A stretch of DNA of 64,000 nucleotides from contig JAMWBK010000001.1 in the NCBI GenBank assembly GCA_029953675.1, positions 3,674,501-3,738,500 on the forward strand, read 5' to 3'. This document shows positions 36,327 through 48,418 of this stretch, in pieces. The DNA comes from Rhodosorus marinus (taxonomy: Eukaryota > Rhodophyta > Stylonematophyceae > Stylonematales > Stylonemataceae). The notes beneath the pieces are model-generated. The model saw only the letters and a program-made list of their open reading frames with translations, searched no databases and had not been told where the DNA came from. Positions within the stretch are counted from its first letter, which is position 1. The number at the start of each line of letters is the position of its first letter. The translations under genes were made by a program, and so were the position numbers.

Positions 36327-36749
36327 CAGGATCTGACATGAACCTGCATCCATCATCCATATTCTAATTGTCTATGTACCATCTACCCACAGATAGTGAT
36401 TGACTCAAAATCAAATTCTAGTCATATTGACTGAACTCATGGTCGGTCCTCACGTAATTCTTGCAAGGTTTCCACCAGATTTGGGCACCTACCACCACCA
36501 CCAATTCCAGGGCAGGAATCGAGCAAATTTGAACAAGGAATGAGAACCCCTCCAGTGGTAGAAAGACGAAAGGTATTTGTGTAGGTCGTACCCTCAATTC
36601 CGTTACAGAATCGAGGTATTTGTTTCAACTTAAAAATCCTCGATTCCGCTAGGCAGAATAGGGATTTTGGATACACTGCGATTTTGATACCAAAACGTTG
36701 GTATTCTTGAAAAACTCGTAAAAAAGAAGAAAATAAAGTATTTGTGCGA

Positions 36750-37230
36750 CAAGGTTAAATATATATACCATTCAGCATATGGAACATACTGGAATTAAAT
36801 GGAGGAAACAGATAAAAATAGAGTTTCATAGCGATGAATTAATAACATTACTAAAAGAATTTATATATTATTCAGCATATGGACCATGGAGTTAGGTAAA
36901 CGAAAGATATGATCGAAATGGACTGTGTAGAACAGCAGAGTTGCAAAGACATGCGCGCTGCCGTGAAGGTTCTTTCCTCGGGAGGGCCTAACAAGCTTCT
37001 TGACATCAAACCGTGACAATCATATCAGGCAAAAACATGTGGTAGTATTGCTAGAGAATGTTATATATCATTCAGCATGATGAGAAAAAGTTTGCGCTGG
37101 GAAGGTCCTTTCCTCGAGAGGCCCTAGCAAGCTTCTTGACATCAAAACGATAAACAATCACATCAGGCAAAACATGTGGGGTGGTGTTACTAGAGATGTG
37201 TATGTATATCATTCAGGATTGTGGAACAAG
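36750..37230. repeat. Compound tandem repeat (~136-bp unit) with ATTCAGCAT motifs
   Basis: A block starting GAAGGT.CTTTCCTCG and continuing AAGCTTCTTGACATCAAA.CG and CA.ATCAGGCAAAA.CATGTGG occurs at 36965 and again at 37101 (136-bp offset). An ATATATxATTCAGCAT-like motif recurs four times (about 36765, 36867, 37062, 37207) at the unit boundaries. The motif recurs outside the two full copies, so degenerate older units extend upstream. Confidence 0.85.
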
Positions 37231-37581
37231 GAATATACATATATATGTGCCCTGAGACGTCAGTAGAGCTTTTTTTTGCAAAGGCATAACCCTGAACTGA
37301 ACGCTGAACTGTTGATGAGTTTTAGTTTTCCTCGGCTTCTTTTTCCAGTTTGTAATTGATGGAGGAGGAAAGAAATATGGCTAAAAGAGTTGGAAAAAGT
37401 TTTTCGAAAACAGCATATATCTTGGGATGTGGTTGGAAGTTGGGGAGTACTGTTGGATTTAATGTGAAGCGCACTTGGGGCTTGCGGAGGAGGACATTGT
37501 TGTTGGGGGAGAGGGGAGGAGTGGGTTGGAAAGGATGGTATTGGACGTACGAGAGAATCCTTTTTTTGGGGTAAAGAAATC

Positions 37582-39566
37582 ATGGAAGGGGTTAGTGTGG
37601 GGTTACTAGCACTTGGTGCGATAATTGCATTGATTGTAAAGGTGTTTGTCCTGCCCAAGTTGTGGTATGCGGATTTCCCGGGTCCAAAGCCGGAGTCGTA
37701 TCTGTTCGGCAACACTGAATTCGCAGAGGCGAGCAATCACGTGATCCAGCTGCAAGAAAAATGGATGAGGGAGCATGGAAAGACGTATCAGAGCTGGATC
37801 TGTCATCGGAGATTGGTATGAAAATCTCTTCGCCATAAAACCTCTTCATCCCAGCGCATGACGCAAACATCTGTTCCTATTGGCCTGACGTGCTTGTAAT
37901 ACGTGGCTTTCTGATCTGACAGATTGTGACTGTCGATGTGGAGAATGTTCGGTTCTGCCTGTTAAAAAAGAAACTGCGGAAATCAGACGCTGCGTACCAA
38001 AATATCAAGGTGGTTTTCGGCAGTGGACTCCTTGTCCAGCCCGATCCGGCACATCGTATAAATCGTCGCGCACTCTCGAAGGTATTTCACGGAGAGTTCG
38101 TCCCGAACTTCCACAAGGCCATTATTGAAGAACTCGAAATCCTCTGCAGCCGCTTGGACGCCGCTGCAGAGAACGGGGAGGTATTCGAGCCGGAGGCCAT
38201 CATTAGCAATATGGTAGGGGATGCTACTGGGAGGTCTCTCTTCGGACAATCCTATGGATACCAGAGCGGGGAGCATGCCCTAGTGAAGGATTTGATTGAA
38301 ATAGCCAACGAGGAGGCATGGTGGGAAATCTGATTGTCCTCAGAAACTTTCTTCGTGCTTTTGAAGAAGACTTCTGAGGGGTCCATGGGTTCGTTTTTTT
38401 TGTCAGGAAATTTATTTTATACCCGATTAGCAAGTTGCTGCGCCCATCAAAGCAAAAGCGTGAGATTTTGGTTGAGTATAAGAGGAGAAATCAGGCTCTC
38501 CTTGATGAGCGTCGACGAGAACATGAGGAGCAGCAAACACCCAAGTCCAATCCGGATCTCCTCGACGCCCTCATAGAAAGTGGGCGTCCTGATCGTGAAA
38601 TCCTGGGCGAAATCGGCATCTTTCAGTTCGCGGCGTTGGACAGTAAGTGACTGCACTTACTTTTGTGGCTTGCTCTTCGGAATTCCGCTTCCTAGTTCTT
38701 TTCCTGTACGGAAATGCCACTGACAGTTTCGATTTCCCGTTCTTTGCGAACCCGGTTTTTTTCGTCCGTCGGAAACTTAGCAACCTCACGCGCGATCTCA
38801 GCGGCTCTCTTCGAGCTTTCAGGGTCCCAAGACGCGACGTTGAGTCTGCAAAAGGAAGCGGACGAGTTGATAAACGATTCGGACCTAATCGTTGGTTTTG
38901 ACAAGGTCGACGAGTCGCCGTTTAGCCGCGCAGTATGGATGGTGGGTGAAGTGAAATTGCTCGCAACACCGTTCTCTCATCCCATCGTTGAGACCCCAAA
39001 CCTCATCATCGAGACTTCCAATTTTTGTTTTTGCAGGAAACACTGCGGATGCATAGCCCAGCCGGTCACGGCAGCTATCGGACCACTGACGAGGATCTGA
39101 CTCTTCCAAGTGGGCACTTTGTGCCGAAGAACTCCGACATTTGCTTTCCTATGCATTTGATCCACTACGACGAAGACCTTTGGGAGCAACCAAGGAGCTT
39201 CAAGCCCGATAGGTACGGCGCTCAAGCTGCCCTCGGGTCTACGAGTTTATGTCCTCCGCTATTCGGAATTCTCTTCAAACGTTAGTGAGAAAATTTCTCC
39301 TCCTTATGAACAGGTTTTTGCACCCAAGCTCAGGCCGAAGACCGCTGACCGGATATCAACCGTTCAGTCAAGGCGAGCGAAACTGTATTGGACAGTTTCT
39401 AGCAAACCACGTTGGCAGGGTTACACTGCTTACGTTGCACCACCGGTATGAATGGAAGCTCTTTGGAGACCGGGCCAAGTTCGGCGATTTTGGAGATTTT
39501 GGTCTCAGACTGGCAACCGAAGATGGGTTGGAAAGTCCTCGTATGACCATCTCACGACGTCATTGA
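37582..39566 (+). CDS. Cytochrome P450 monooxygenase
   Basis: Six exons, 37582-37815, 37923-38320, 38407-38642, 38781-38941, 39037-39212 and 39314-39566, give 485 aa. All P450 signatures are present. An N-terminal membrane anchor (VGLLALGAIIALIVKVFVL) is followed by the proline-rich hinge DFPGPKPESYLFGN. The I-helix oxygen-binding segment is FAALDTT (Asp289, Thr290; the Thr codon is split by intron 3). The K-helix ExxR is ETLR (Glu344, Arg347). The PERF-like block is FKPDRF. The heme loop is FSQGERNCIG with Cys426 as thiolate ligand. The enzyme would sit on the ER membrane and use a P450 reductase. Family and substrate cannot be assigned; the I-helix and heme loop resemble CYP4/CYP97-clan enzymes in general form. 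Exon 2 uses a weak GTGGGA donor. Confidence 0.93.
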
Positions 39567-39760
39567 ACCGAACCACTGTTACTCATGACGATAAGAGGAG
39601 GATGCGAGCTTCTCTGATGCTAGCGCGGTGCAGTTCAATGCCCTGTTCAGCCGGTGTTCCGGGGGCGTGACCAAGCACTCGAGTTTCGGGCAAATAATCC
39701 ATGTCAGGAGCTCCGGGTAGCTTCTTCACGAGTGTCCTTTCGTTTTGAGATATGAGGACT

Positions 39761-39780
39761 GTGTGTGTGTGTGTGTGTGT
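39761..39780. repeat. (GT)10 microsatellite
   Basis: A perfect GT dinucleotide run of about 20 bases. Confidence 0.95.
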
Positions 39781-40118
39781 ACATTCTGGCCTTGGCGAGG
39801 TCCCTCCAGTCTTCATGCAGAGTATATTTTCCACACAGGAGTGACCAGTCCACAAAAAAAACAAAGCCCTACGCGGCATCTATATCCGGGATATGGAGGG
39901 TTGAATAGCCCTAAGTTAGTCTTTTGCAGATGAAGTTGTTCGAAAACAGAAATTCTGTTGTTGTTTTCTTTTCTTAATTACAAAAACCATGTGCTGCCTA
40001 TTATTCTAAACTACGATGTGTTTTCTGTGCAAGGGTCGGCGTCCAACCCTAGCGAGCGGATTGAGGTTGGACCCTAATCAGTGAAGGGACATTCGCTTGG
40101 ACTCCGGGGCCCAATACG

Positions 40119-40290
40119 GCGCTTGCGGCCGTATACCATACCCCTACCGAACTTCTCCAGGGGTCCGTCCTCCACACGGTCGAAAGCGATGGTCTGGCGC
40201 TTGCGGCCGTTTTGGGCAATGCATATGATGTACCCCTCCCGAACTTCTCCAGGGGTCCGCCCCCTCACACGGTTGAAAGCGATGGTCGCC
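40119..40290. repeat. ~80-90-bp tandem repeat, two copies
   Basis: Two copies begin GGCGCTTGCGGCCGT (40119 and about 40197) and share CCGAACTTCTCCAGGGGTCCG, split by small indels, and CACACGGT.GAAAGCGATGGTC. The first is about 78 bp and the second about 90 bp because of an insertion after GGCCGT. Confidence 0.85.
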
Positions 40291-40764
40291 ACTACCGATC
40301 CTTGGCTATGTTCGAGTTGTGCCTCGCAATATCTTGATCGCTGGGTGCCTTGTCAAGAGGTCTGTACAAGACTCAAAATTAGTCAGCAAGAAATCCGCGT
40401 TCCTCTTGTGGGTATCTGCAGATGAAAAGTATAAAACGAAACGCTTCTCCCTGAACCGTTGTCGCTCCCAACCTTCAGCAGGCCAAGTTAGTTCTCGATG
40501 GGCATAATTTGGGTTCCTGTGAAGTTATGGCACAGGTTTAGGATTTGTATGAATACAAAAAGAATTTTAATTGGATTCTATGGCCAGCGAAAATTTTGTT
40601 TTTTGGAAACAATTTGATGAGCTGGTCTTGAAAGTACGATGGACAATTAAAGGGCTACTTTCGTCTCGGATCTTCGAGGTCAGCGTGGGCTTGAGGTTGT
40701 GGATGGAAGCGATGCTGGTCTTGATGAAACTGAATGATTTCTGATTAACTGGAAAGGATTTGAG

Positions 40765-42521
40765 ATGTCAGAAGCACCAACGGATCTTTCGACCAAGTCA
40801 GAAAGATCCTCAGGTAAGAGAGGAAAAGGAGGTGGCGGAGGTGGTAGCGGTCAAAGTCGACATCAGGGAAAGGCGACTGGGCGTGCAAGAGTACAGTTTG
40901 ACGACCCATCTCGAGTGGCCAGGGCTGCAAAAGCTCAGATTACGAGCAGAAGCATTCAACAGAGCGATGTTCCTTTTCTACAGCATCTTCCTCAGTATGA
41001 GGGAAACACATCGATCTCCAGAGGTAAGAAGTGATGCTTGATGGTTGAGTTGGAACGGATTCTTCAGCTAGGAATCCTTACTTGGATACTTCGACGGTAG
41101 GCTCGGGCTTCGGAACGGGCCAAGTTCACCCGGCAATACAGGCGCTCGGAGTAAAGTATGCTCAGGGAGTAATCACCGGTGGGCATTCCAGATGTCTCGC
41201 TTTTGTGAATGCGATGGAGGAAGTCTTTGGGGATTTCGTCATGACGGTAGGTGCTACGTCACCTGAGACTGATTCATTCAGTTTCGACTACCCCTAGAAG
41301 CAGAAGTACGAATCCTGCGAAGAAAATCATTCTCAGCACCCAGGACTCCGCCGTTTTTTGTTTCCCCCGAGCAGGACATGAACAACGCTCAACAGATCCA
41401 TCGAGAATCGAGCAAACTGCTGAATCGCTGTGTACAGTTTGTTGTCGAGTGCCGACCGTTGTCAGTGTCAATGGGAAACTTTGTTCGATACCTCAAGGAG
41501 CAGATCGCGCATCTTCCACTCGTCCTGTCATTACCGGAGGTGACGAAAAAAATCAAATAACCTCCACGAAAAAATCTCCGTCATCAGCAGGTAGTGTTAA
41601 CCAGCATCGCGATCTGAAACACGCGTTCATCAGGCAAGGAAGCTGATCCTCGAAGCGATCGATTTGTTCAGGGAGAAGCGATTGCTTCTCCCTGTGAACG
41701 AGATCGCGGATATTGGTAGCAAGCTCATTGGACGAGGAGAAAAGATCGTTGTCTATGCATATTCCGAAGTGGTTCTCAACCTGTTGAAGCAGTACGTCTC
41801 TTAGATCGCGCTCTCCTCCATGCCACAATCAGAAACTCTTTTCTGACCTTGCGGGTGATTCCTATGCGGACGACCAAAACACCATACTTCTCAGGGCTAG
41901 GACCATGGGGACCGACTTCCTCGTGATCGTAATCGACTCGAGACCTCTATACGAAGGCCGAAGGATGGCAAAGGCATTAGATGAAGCTGGAATCAACACT
42001 GACTATGGCCTTTTGAATGGCGCGAGTTATTTGATTCACTCCGCGACCAAGGTGAGCAAGTGTCACCAGGAATTGTTGGAAACGCTCTGTTCGGCGACTG
42101 AAATCTTGGGGGGGGGAATTCACAGGTGATTCTTGGAGCGCATTCGATCATGGCGGACGGATCTGTGACATCTAGGATCGGCACTGCTTCAGTGGCGCTG
42201 TTGGCAAAATCCTTGCATGTGCCGATCCTTGTCGCGTGCGAGGCGGTCAAGTTCTCGGATAGGGTTCAGCTGGACTCCATCGCCTTCAATGAGCTTGGAG
42301 ATCCTCTTCAACTTCTCCCAAGTGCCTGTGAGCGATCTGCCGACGCTTCTCTTTCGGAATTGCGAGACAAACTCCCCTCCAACCTCCGAATGATCAACAT
42401 GCTGTACGATGTGACACCTGCCGCATACATTCAAGCGGCAATATGTGAAGTCGGCGTTATTCCGACAACCTCGGCCTTGGTCATATATCACGAGATGAGC
42501 GACTATACAACTAGTTATTGA
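40765..42521 (+). CDS. EIF2B4: Translation initiation factor eIF2B subunit delta
   Basis: Six exons, 40765-41023, 41068-41246, 41375-41539, 41634-41791, 41895-42051 and 42126-42521, give 437 aa with all phases matching. The N-terminus is a short, Gly/Ser/Lys-rich, disordered segment. The IF-2B domain follows: QVHPAIQALGVKYAQGVITG, CRPLSVSMGN, a VVYAYSEVV segment, VIVIDSRPLYEGR, VILGAHSIMADGSV and the C-terminal LYDVTPAAYIQAAICEVGVIPTT. These are the hallmarks of eIF2B alpha/beta/delta regulatory subunits, closest to delta by the VHPAI and CRPLS blocks. In the cytosol eIF2B exchanges GDP for GTP on eIF2; the delta subunit senses phosphorylated eIF2. It is shorter than the human protein, mainly at the N-terminus. 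Exon 3 start (41375) is the least certain junction: the usual TTP segment is missing. Confidence 0.93.
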
Positions 42522-43249
42522 ACTGATTATCATGGTACTACTTTCCCGTATTGCCTATTGGCGCGGCGCTGGTGCACAAGAGAAGCAACCTGTACAAAGT
42601 AGGCATTCTTTTGGTACTCGCTCGGGTTATTGTGCTTTTCGTTCCTGTTTGGAGGAGAGACGACAAGCTCTAACGCAACAATAAAAAGGGCGGTCAAAAG
42701 GAAGCACAAGCCACACTCCTATTCGCGTCCCAAGTTGTAGTTTCAGCCTCCCTCATTGTATCTTTTCGAGCCGCGCTGCTACGTTGTTGACCCCCTTGAA
42801 ACGTGATGGTACCCGATTTCTCCAAGCGGCAGTCAGCATCACCAGAATTCATATATGAAGGTTGGACTGAAGACCTAGCTTCTTTCCCGGCTTCCTGTCT
42901 CCATCGGTAACCTCAATCGAGACGATAATCAGCAAATCAACCAGAGGCGTACTCAACAGTGGTCGCCTTAGCTCGGCTCCACGCCCAGCAGCCCACTATC
43001 TAGTAGTTGTGGGATCTCGACGACCCTCAGTGCTTGAAATGTTGTGCTAGGAAAAGCCTTTATCCTCTTTGAGGGATGTTGAACATGTCGACGAGAACCA
43101 GCAAATGCCGCCAAGCCACAGAATGGAGTTCCGCATGTCACGAGGTCGCACAGTGCCTCTGGGTGAGGACAATAGGAGGCAACAATGTGCACAGCGGCGT
43201 GAAACTTTGGCGTTCTGAAAGGTGTTCGAAAGGCTGGTGGTCCCCATGC
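42522..43249. other. Convergent intergenic spacer
   Basis: Lies between the 3' ends of eIF2B delta (+) and the J-domain gene (-). No feature is visible. Confidence 0.5.
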
Positions 43250-44005
43250 TCAGGGGATTTCAAAGTTTTCAGCGGTCATGGGCGAAATCTGGTTTGAAGT
43301 GGGTGCCGGGCCTGCATAATTGCCCATTCCTTCTCCGGTTTTGATTGCAAGGTCGACTTCTTTCCGCTTGCTTTCATCGGATAAGAGTTCGTATGCCTCG
43401 GAGGCCATTCGGAATTGTTCCTCCGCGAGATGCTTCGGAAGCCTGGTCATATCCGGGTGCAGCTCTCGGGCAAGTTTTCGGAAAGCCTGTTGTTTTCGGG
43501 AAGAGAATTGTGCATAGCCGTCAGGCCCAGGTCTGTGTACGGGTGTGTGTGCTAAAGAATATCATACCCGCTTAATAGCGTCCAGACCAGCATCCTGGTC
43601 TACCCCAAGTACGTGATAGGGATTCCATCTCAAAAAGTATTCTGCCTTTTCCATCTTCTCCTTCCACTGCTTCCTATATCCTTCCCATTCAAAGGCCCCA
43701 CCTCTCCACGCCGTCGGGTCCATTTCCAAATCATCAGGTTTATCCCAAGAATACATCGAAAATCTAGAGTGATACCTGTTACTCGCAAAACCGCCATCCC
43801 CTTGTTCCTCACGCCGTTCCTCTTGAAGTCCAAACCGACGCTTTTTCTTTTCACCTTTCCTCGCCGCCTCGGCTTCCTGAACAAACTTGGAATATAAATC
43901 GCCCAGCGGCGGCTCACTCGCCATCAAGCACAAGCTTCTACATCCCCTCCTTCTCAAGTCGTACCCAAATCCCTTTACACATCCAGAAACAAATCCAATC
44001 TCCAT
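43250..44005 (-). CDS. J-domain (DnaJ/HSP40-like) protein
   Basis: Two exons, 44005-43568 and 43486-43250, are joined in phase 0 by an 81-nt intron, giving 224 aa. The J-domain is split by the intron: helix I NPYHVLGVDQDAGLDAIKR in exon 1, then AFRKLARELHPDM with the invariant HPD (156-158) in exon 2, then a helix III/IV segment MASEAYELLSDESKRKE. A Glu/Lys/Arg-rich linker precedes it. J proteins stimulate Hsp70 ATPase activity. The N-terminal MEIGFVSGCVKGFGYDLRRR could be an organellar presequence; an alternative ATG at 43924 (MASEPPLGDLYSKF) would remove it. Which start is used is unclear. Confidence 0.88.
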
Positions 44006-45662
44006 TTTCAATTGAGAGAAAACCACTCGAACCTCACCCCAAATCTCTCTCAACTCAATCACTCCCTCACTAAGCTAAGAGCTTCTCAGACTTGACTTTT
44101 ACACCCAGTCAAGTTATCTCCAATGCAGTTCCTTCTTCGCCATTGCCGTTGCGAACTGGAAACACAATTCATGTGAATTGGTATTACCCACCATCCTCCA
44201 TTGAGCCGTTGTCGCTAAGCTTCATTGGGATCTGATCTCTGTGCGAAGACCTTTTAGGAGATTAGGTACATATGAGCAAAAAGTATGCACGCTCTACTGG
44301 ATGAAACTAGGACGACGCCGGTCAAGTCTGCTGGTAGGAGACTTTTTCAAAGCTTTACTTTGATTTTCAAAACTCGGGAAGACGCAGTGCACGGAGGTTA
44401 CTGTTTACCTGAATCTGGGCGCTTCCAAATGTAGCAACTCATTGGCAGGTGGGCGAATATATATATATATTCTTGTTTTCAGAACGGAGAGACTTTGCAT
44501 GTTCCAATGCTTCCCTTTCCAATTCCCAAGCTGGTGAATTGCTCCATGAATCCTCTTACACATAGCTGAACAAGAACTTGACTGGCGGCGACTTAGTCAG
44601 CAAAGGTGGAGAACGAGAAGAACAACACCAGATATCAAGTCGATGGAAGCACTGAGGAGGTGTTGAGAGCTCCAGACGTGCAGGTTGTGTACCCTATGCT
44701 TCGATACAAAGCTGAGCAATCTGTTCATAGACAATTATCCATCATCATCCGATTATTCAAGAGCCGAACTACCCTGAGAAGCGAGAAAGACGCTGATGAC
44801 GCACATGCGACAAAACAGCAGCATTGGAACGCCAGAGGGTCCAAAGAGAGCTCCGTGACGAGACTATCAAGACGCCCAGGGTCGAACGAAGCCAGTCATC
44901 CGCGTTGGAGTTGGAATTGCATAGAGTGTCGAAAGATCATGATCTAGGAAACATTGTGGTTGTTGAGCGCAAGGTGTGGGACTGAGAAATGAACCTGCGA
45001 CAATTGGAAAGTCTTGTTGCGCCAAGCGGAAGTCGATTTCTAAAATTTTGGCTTCAGGTCTGCGAATTAACAACCGAAAACCAAGGCACTGAAGTGATGG
45101 TACATAGGTGACTTGACTGGTCATCTGAGAAGCTTATCGATTGCATAAGTGTCAGCCTTTGGGGTGGTTGCAAGAAGGAGAATTTCAGAACGGGGTGCAA
45201 TCGTACTCAGGAATGGACCTCAATCGTACTCGTGCTACTTACAAAAACTTCACCGCTGAATTCGCGTTCAGGACTGCTGCAAGAACAGCCAGCATTAAGT
45301 CCGAAATACGCCATCTGGAACTGCCAACACAGTTGCAGACGTTGCAGACCGATTGACGTCAGGCGTCCATTGAGGAGGAGTTTTACACTGAATCGACTCA
45401 AGTTGTATTTAGTCGCCCACGGTCATGCGATTGCTTCTTGCAGTAGCTCAGTGCGCAATGTGCAACTTGGACAACAGTTCGCAGAATGCTTGCAACCAAA
45501 ACGAGCTTGTTTGCTTGGATGATATCGCAAGAAGGAAACAAGCCAGTGATTGATTCCCCGAGCGCAGAGAGTAAGAGAGACAGCGCTGTGCACTAATCTG
45601 CAGCCCAGTTACAAACAACCATGGCCATACGTACATAATACAAACTCCAGATAAGAAAACTA
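44006..45662. other. Intergenic; weak exon-like fragments
   Basis: Short plus-strand frames at 44606-44947 and 45141-45356 have a coiled-coil-like composition. One alternative frame near 44823-44970 reads LERQRVQRELRDETIK, followed by a GTGTGG that could be a weak donor. I could not build a gene model. A (AT)n palindrome lies at 44456-44472. Confidence 0.35.
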
Positions 45663-47297
45663 TTAGAATATGCTTTCGGAAAACTTATCCGAGACCGCCC
45701 TCGATGGCGCGGTATCTGGCTCTGAAAACTGTTTCCGCGGCACGAGAGGATCCGGTTCCGGTTCTTCCGCGTACATCCTGGACATCAATGCTCTCCCGGA
45801 GTTCAAAATCGAAACACATTCAGCGGGCAGCGAAAGACCCGATCGCCTGAGCATGGAAAGCTCGACAAGCGCGTAGGGGTATCTGTGGAAGCAGTTCAAG
45901 ACGGCGCAAAAAGTTCTTTCCAACATGGGACGCCCAGACCGCTCCATTTTCCTCAGTACCTTCAGAAAACCGATCATGTTTTCGCTGGACACGAGAGCGC
46001 AGAGCAGCGCTTCATAGACGTCATCCGATACCCCAAAACCCGCATCCTCCATTTGTCTGATGTACCTCCACCCTGTACCGATATCCTGGCGTCCCTCAAT
46101 GTGCATTAAGATCATCTCAGCCCAAACCCGCTCGTCTTTGATTTTCATTCGATGGAACACGGCGAGAGCAGATCTCCACTCTCGACATGATGAAAACGCG
46201 CGGATGGAGGCAGATCCCCCGTACAAGTCATCGTCCTCAACCTGTGCGGCCAACTGCTCTACCAGATCCTTGTGCTTGTCATTGCCGCACGCCGTTATCA
46301 CCGCGGCTCGACATTTTCGGTCCAGTGCGACTCCCGCACCATCCAGTTCGGCCTGGAGTCCAACCGCACTTGTAGCACTCGGCTGAGACCGCAATAGAGA
46401 CACGATGACCCGATTATCCCCGTCGATCGATCTCCCAGCATTCAGAAACGATCTGAGCTGATGTAAGCCTCTATCGAAATCTTCGTTCAGCACCCGAGCT
46501 TCAATCATCGCTCCTTCCAGCGTCCATTCCAAGTCGCCAAACCTCGACTTTGCCTCCTTGTGAAGATCTTCGGCAACATGGAGCAATCCATCAGCTCCTG
46601 AAACATCATCCAAAAGGCTACCATTAGTCTGGGCGTGCGATGTATTCGGAACGGAGTGCTCAAGCCTTGAAAACTCTTCATATCTTTGAGTCAGCAACGC
46701 ATGTTGTTGAGGTCTCAACACTCAGCCCGTCAACGAGCACGGAGCGTTACCCGAACTTGTGCCAATGTTCCTACCTAGTGAGGCGATGATTTTTGAGTAG
46801 ACTGTCACTGTCATGCTTTCCGGTGAGCTCGTCGAGAGCTCTTTGCAGAGGCTTAATGAGCAAGCAGCAGTTCCCTTGACCTGGGATAGAGACGATATCA
46901 ATTTTGGTACGGACGAGTTGGGCCATGTCCAACCGACTTCTGCCAGCCATTTCAATGCCCTTTCTGGAGCGACACGATCATGTGGCTTCTGGCATAGTCT
47001 GTCGATTGAAGCCAGCAGCCCATCGCCGATGCTTGGCTGTAGAAGAGAATCTTGAACGTCGAACGGAAGGTCCTCCGGAAGGTACTCTGCTGTCAGATCA
47101 AGCAGAGCATCGGAGTCAGATGAATTCTCGATCACACGAGCCACTAACGACCGTAAGCCTTCGGAACCGCCGTCTTCGGCGTGAGAGTGACCGATCGTGG
47201 TGCTCGCCGCCCTTCTGAATGTGCTCCAACCACAAGGCCGCCGTGGCCCTAATCGCGCACGGAGTAAAAGCTTAGCCCGACTCATCCTTGAGTACAT
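45663..47297 (-). CDS. PPR-like (helical-repeat) organellar protein
   Basis: Two exons, 47297-46775 and 46720-45663, are separated by a 54-nt GTAGGA...CTGAG intron (phase 1), giving 526 aa. The N-terminus (MYSRMSRAKLLLRARLGPRR then WSTFRRAAS) is a classic mitochondrial presequence, rich in Arg and lacking acids. The C-terminal half contains degenerate pentatricopeptide-like helical pairs, for example GWRYIRQMEDAGFGVSDDVYE and FLKVLRKMERSGRPMLERTF, where the M-x-x-x-G pattern recurs at about 35-residue spacing. PPR proteins bind organellar RNA and guide its processing or translation. The repeats are few and diverged, so a general alpha-solenoid is the safe reading. The short intron has a weak pyrimidine tract. 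Confidence 0.7.
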
Positions 47298-48418
47298 CCC
47301 GAAGCAAGCAAATCTAGCTCAGAGAGCTCCCTATGCCATCGGCTCCAGCATCAGGGCGATTGGTGCGAAGCGATCAAACCTCGGCGGCCCTAGCAAGTCG
47401 TCCACAACGGCATTTTCATGGAAAAGTCCACTCCTTACAACTGGTCGCAAATTTTATGCCTCGTTAGACATCGTCAGGCTTTGTCGTATGATGTCTCGTA
47501 CTCGCAACAACCCACCTCAACCATCTCTGTGCCTCCCTAGCGCCCTCTCCAAACCCAAGAAAGCTCTGTGGGTGTGGTCTGGAACGACGACCCAGTAGTG
47601 CCAGTCGCATTGGACGGGATTCCGCTCGGCATCCAGTTGTAGTCGAGCGCAGCCGCAGTGGTGTACAGGAGGCTACTTGAGAGTCTTCATTACTGTATAA
47701 TATGCATGTCAGCTTATCGCCTGTCTAGTGGTTATTGGACTACGGAACAATCCGAGAATCTGACGTTTGCCGGAGGCTCGTCTTGCTGGCATTCGAACGA
47801 GGGAAGATGAACTTGCTCGATCTGGTTGCACTTCAACGCGTCCTAGCCTCGCCTATTCAGATCGGGCTTGGACTGCCTTTGGCATGACAGTGTTCAAGAT
47901 CGCTGTATAAGAGGATGCATCGATAAGGAACTTTTTTTTTTGTTTAGCATCCGACCGCGGTTGGTCCAGTACCAGGAGCCAGTTTTCTTGCGGGCGACGA
48001 TGGTAGTGTGTAGGAACATGCCAGCTCCACCCACCTCGAGGAAACGTGTTCTCAACCTCTATCTACGGATGGAGCTGTCCAGAAACACTTCTTCGAACTC
48101 CTCGGGCATCTACTTGTGACGTCGGTGAGCCGCAGATTTTCTTGGGGGAACTGGCACAGCCCGTGTTCTCAGGTGCTGCGATGGAATTTTGGTGAAAGTG
48201 GGCCTTGCCAGCGCCGGACAAACACCCTTTGAACACTTCGAGCCGAATTTGAACAACCGTTTCCCCCGCTAGCGATCGAGTTTTGCACCGAACAGCCCTG
48301 GTTCCTCAAACCTGCTGGTCCGAGATCTTTTTTGGAACTATTTCTTTTTCCCTCGCACCGTTCGCGCTTTTCCCACTAAAGCTTTTTCTGTCTATTTATG
48401 TCCACACGTAGTTCATTC
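47298..48418. other. Intergenic, no supported gene
   Basis: This separates the 5' end of the PPR-like gene from the 3' end of sulfotransferase 2. A T-run at about 47933-47942 is the only simple sequence. An open plus-strand frame (47197-47598) overlaps the PPR gene antisense and shows no motif. Confidence 0.5.

Larger units (their letters stand above)
35074..37581. other. Repeat-rich intergenic region
   Basis: This holds two separate sets of direct repeats (36031-36326 and 36905-37220) and AT-rich stretches. Open frames here (for example 35190-35606 plus) show no known motif. The last 250 bases before the P450 start are purine-rich on the plus strand and probably hold its promoter. Confidence 0.5.
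39567..40764. other. Intergenic with simple and tandem repeats
   Basis: Contains a (GT)10 run at 39761-39780 and a two-copy tandem repeat at 40119-40290. No gene is supported. The stretch before 40765 presumably holds the eIF2B delta promoter. Confidence 0.6.
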
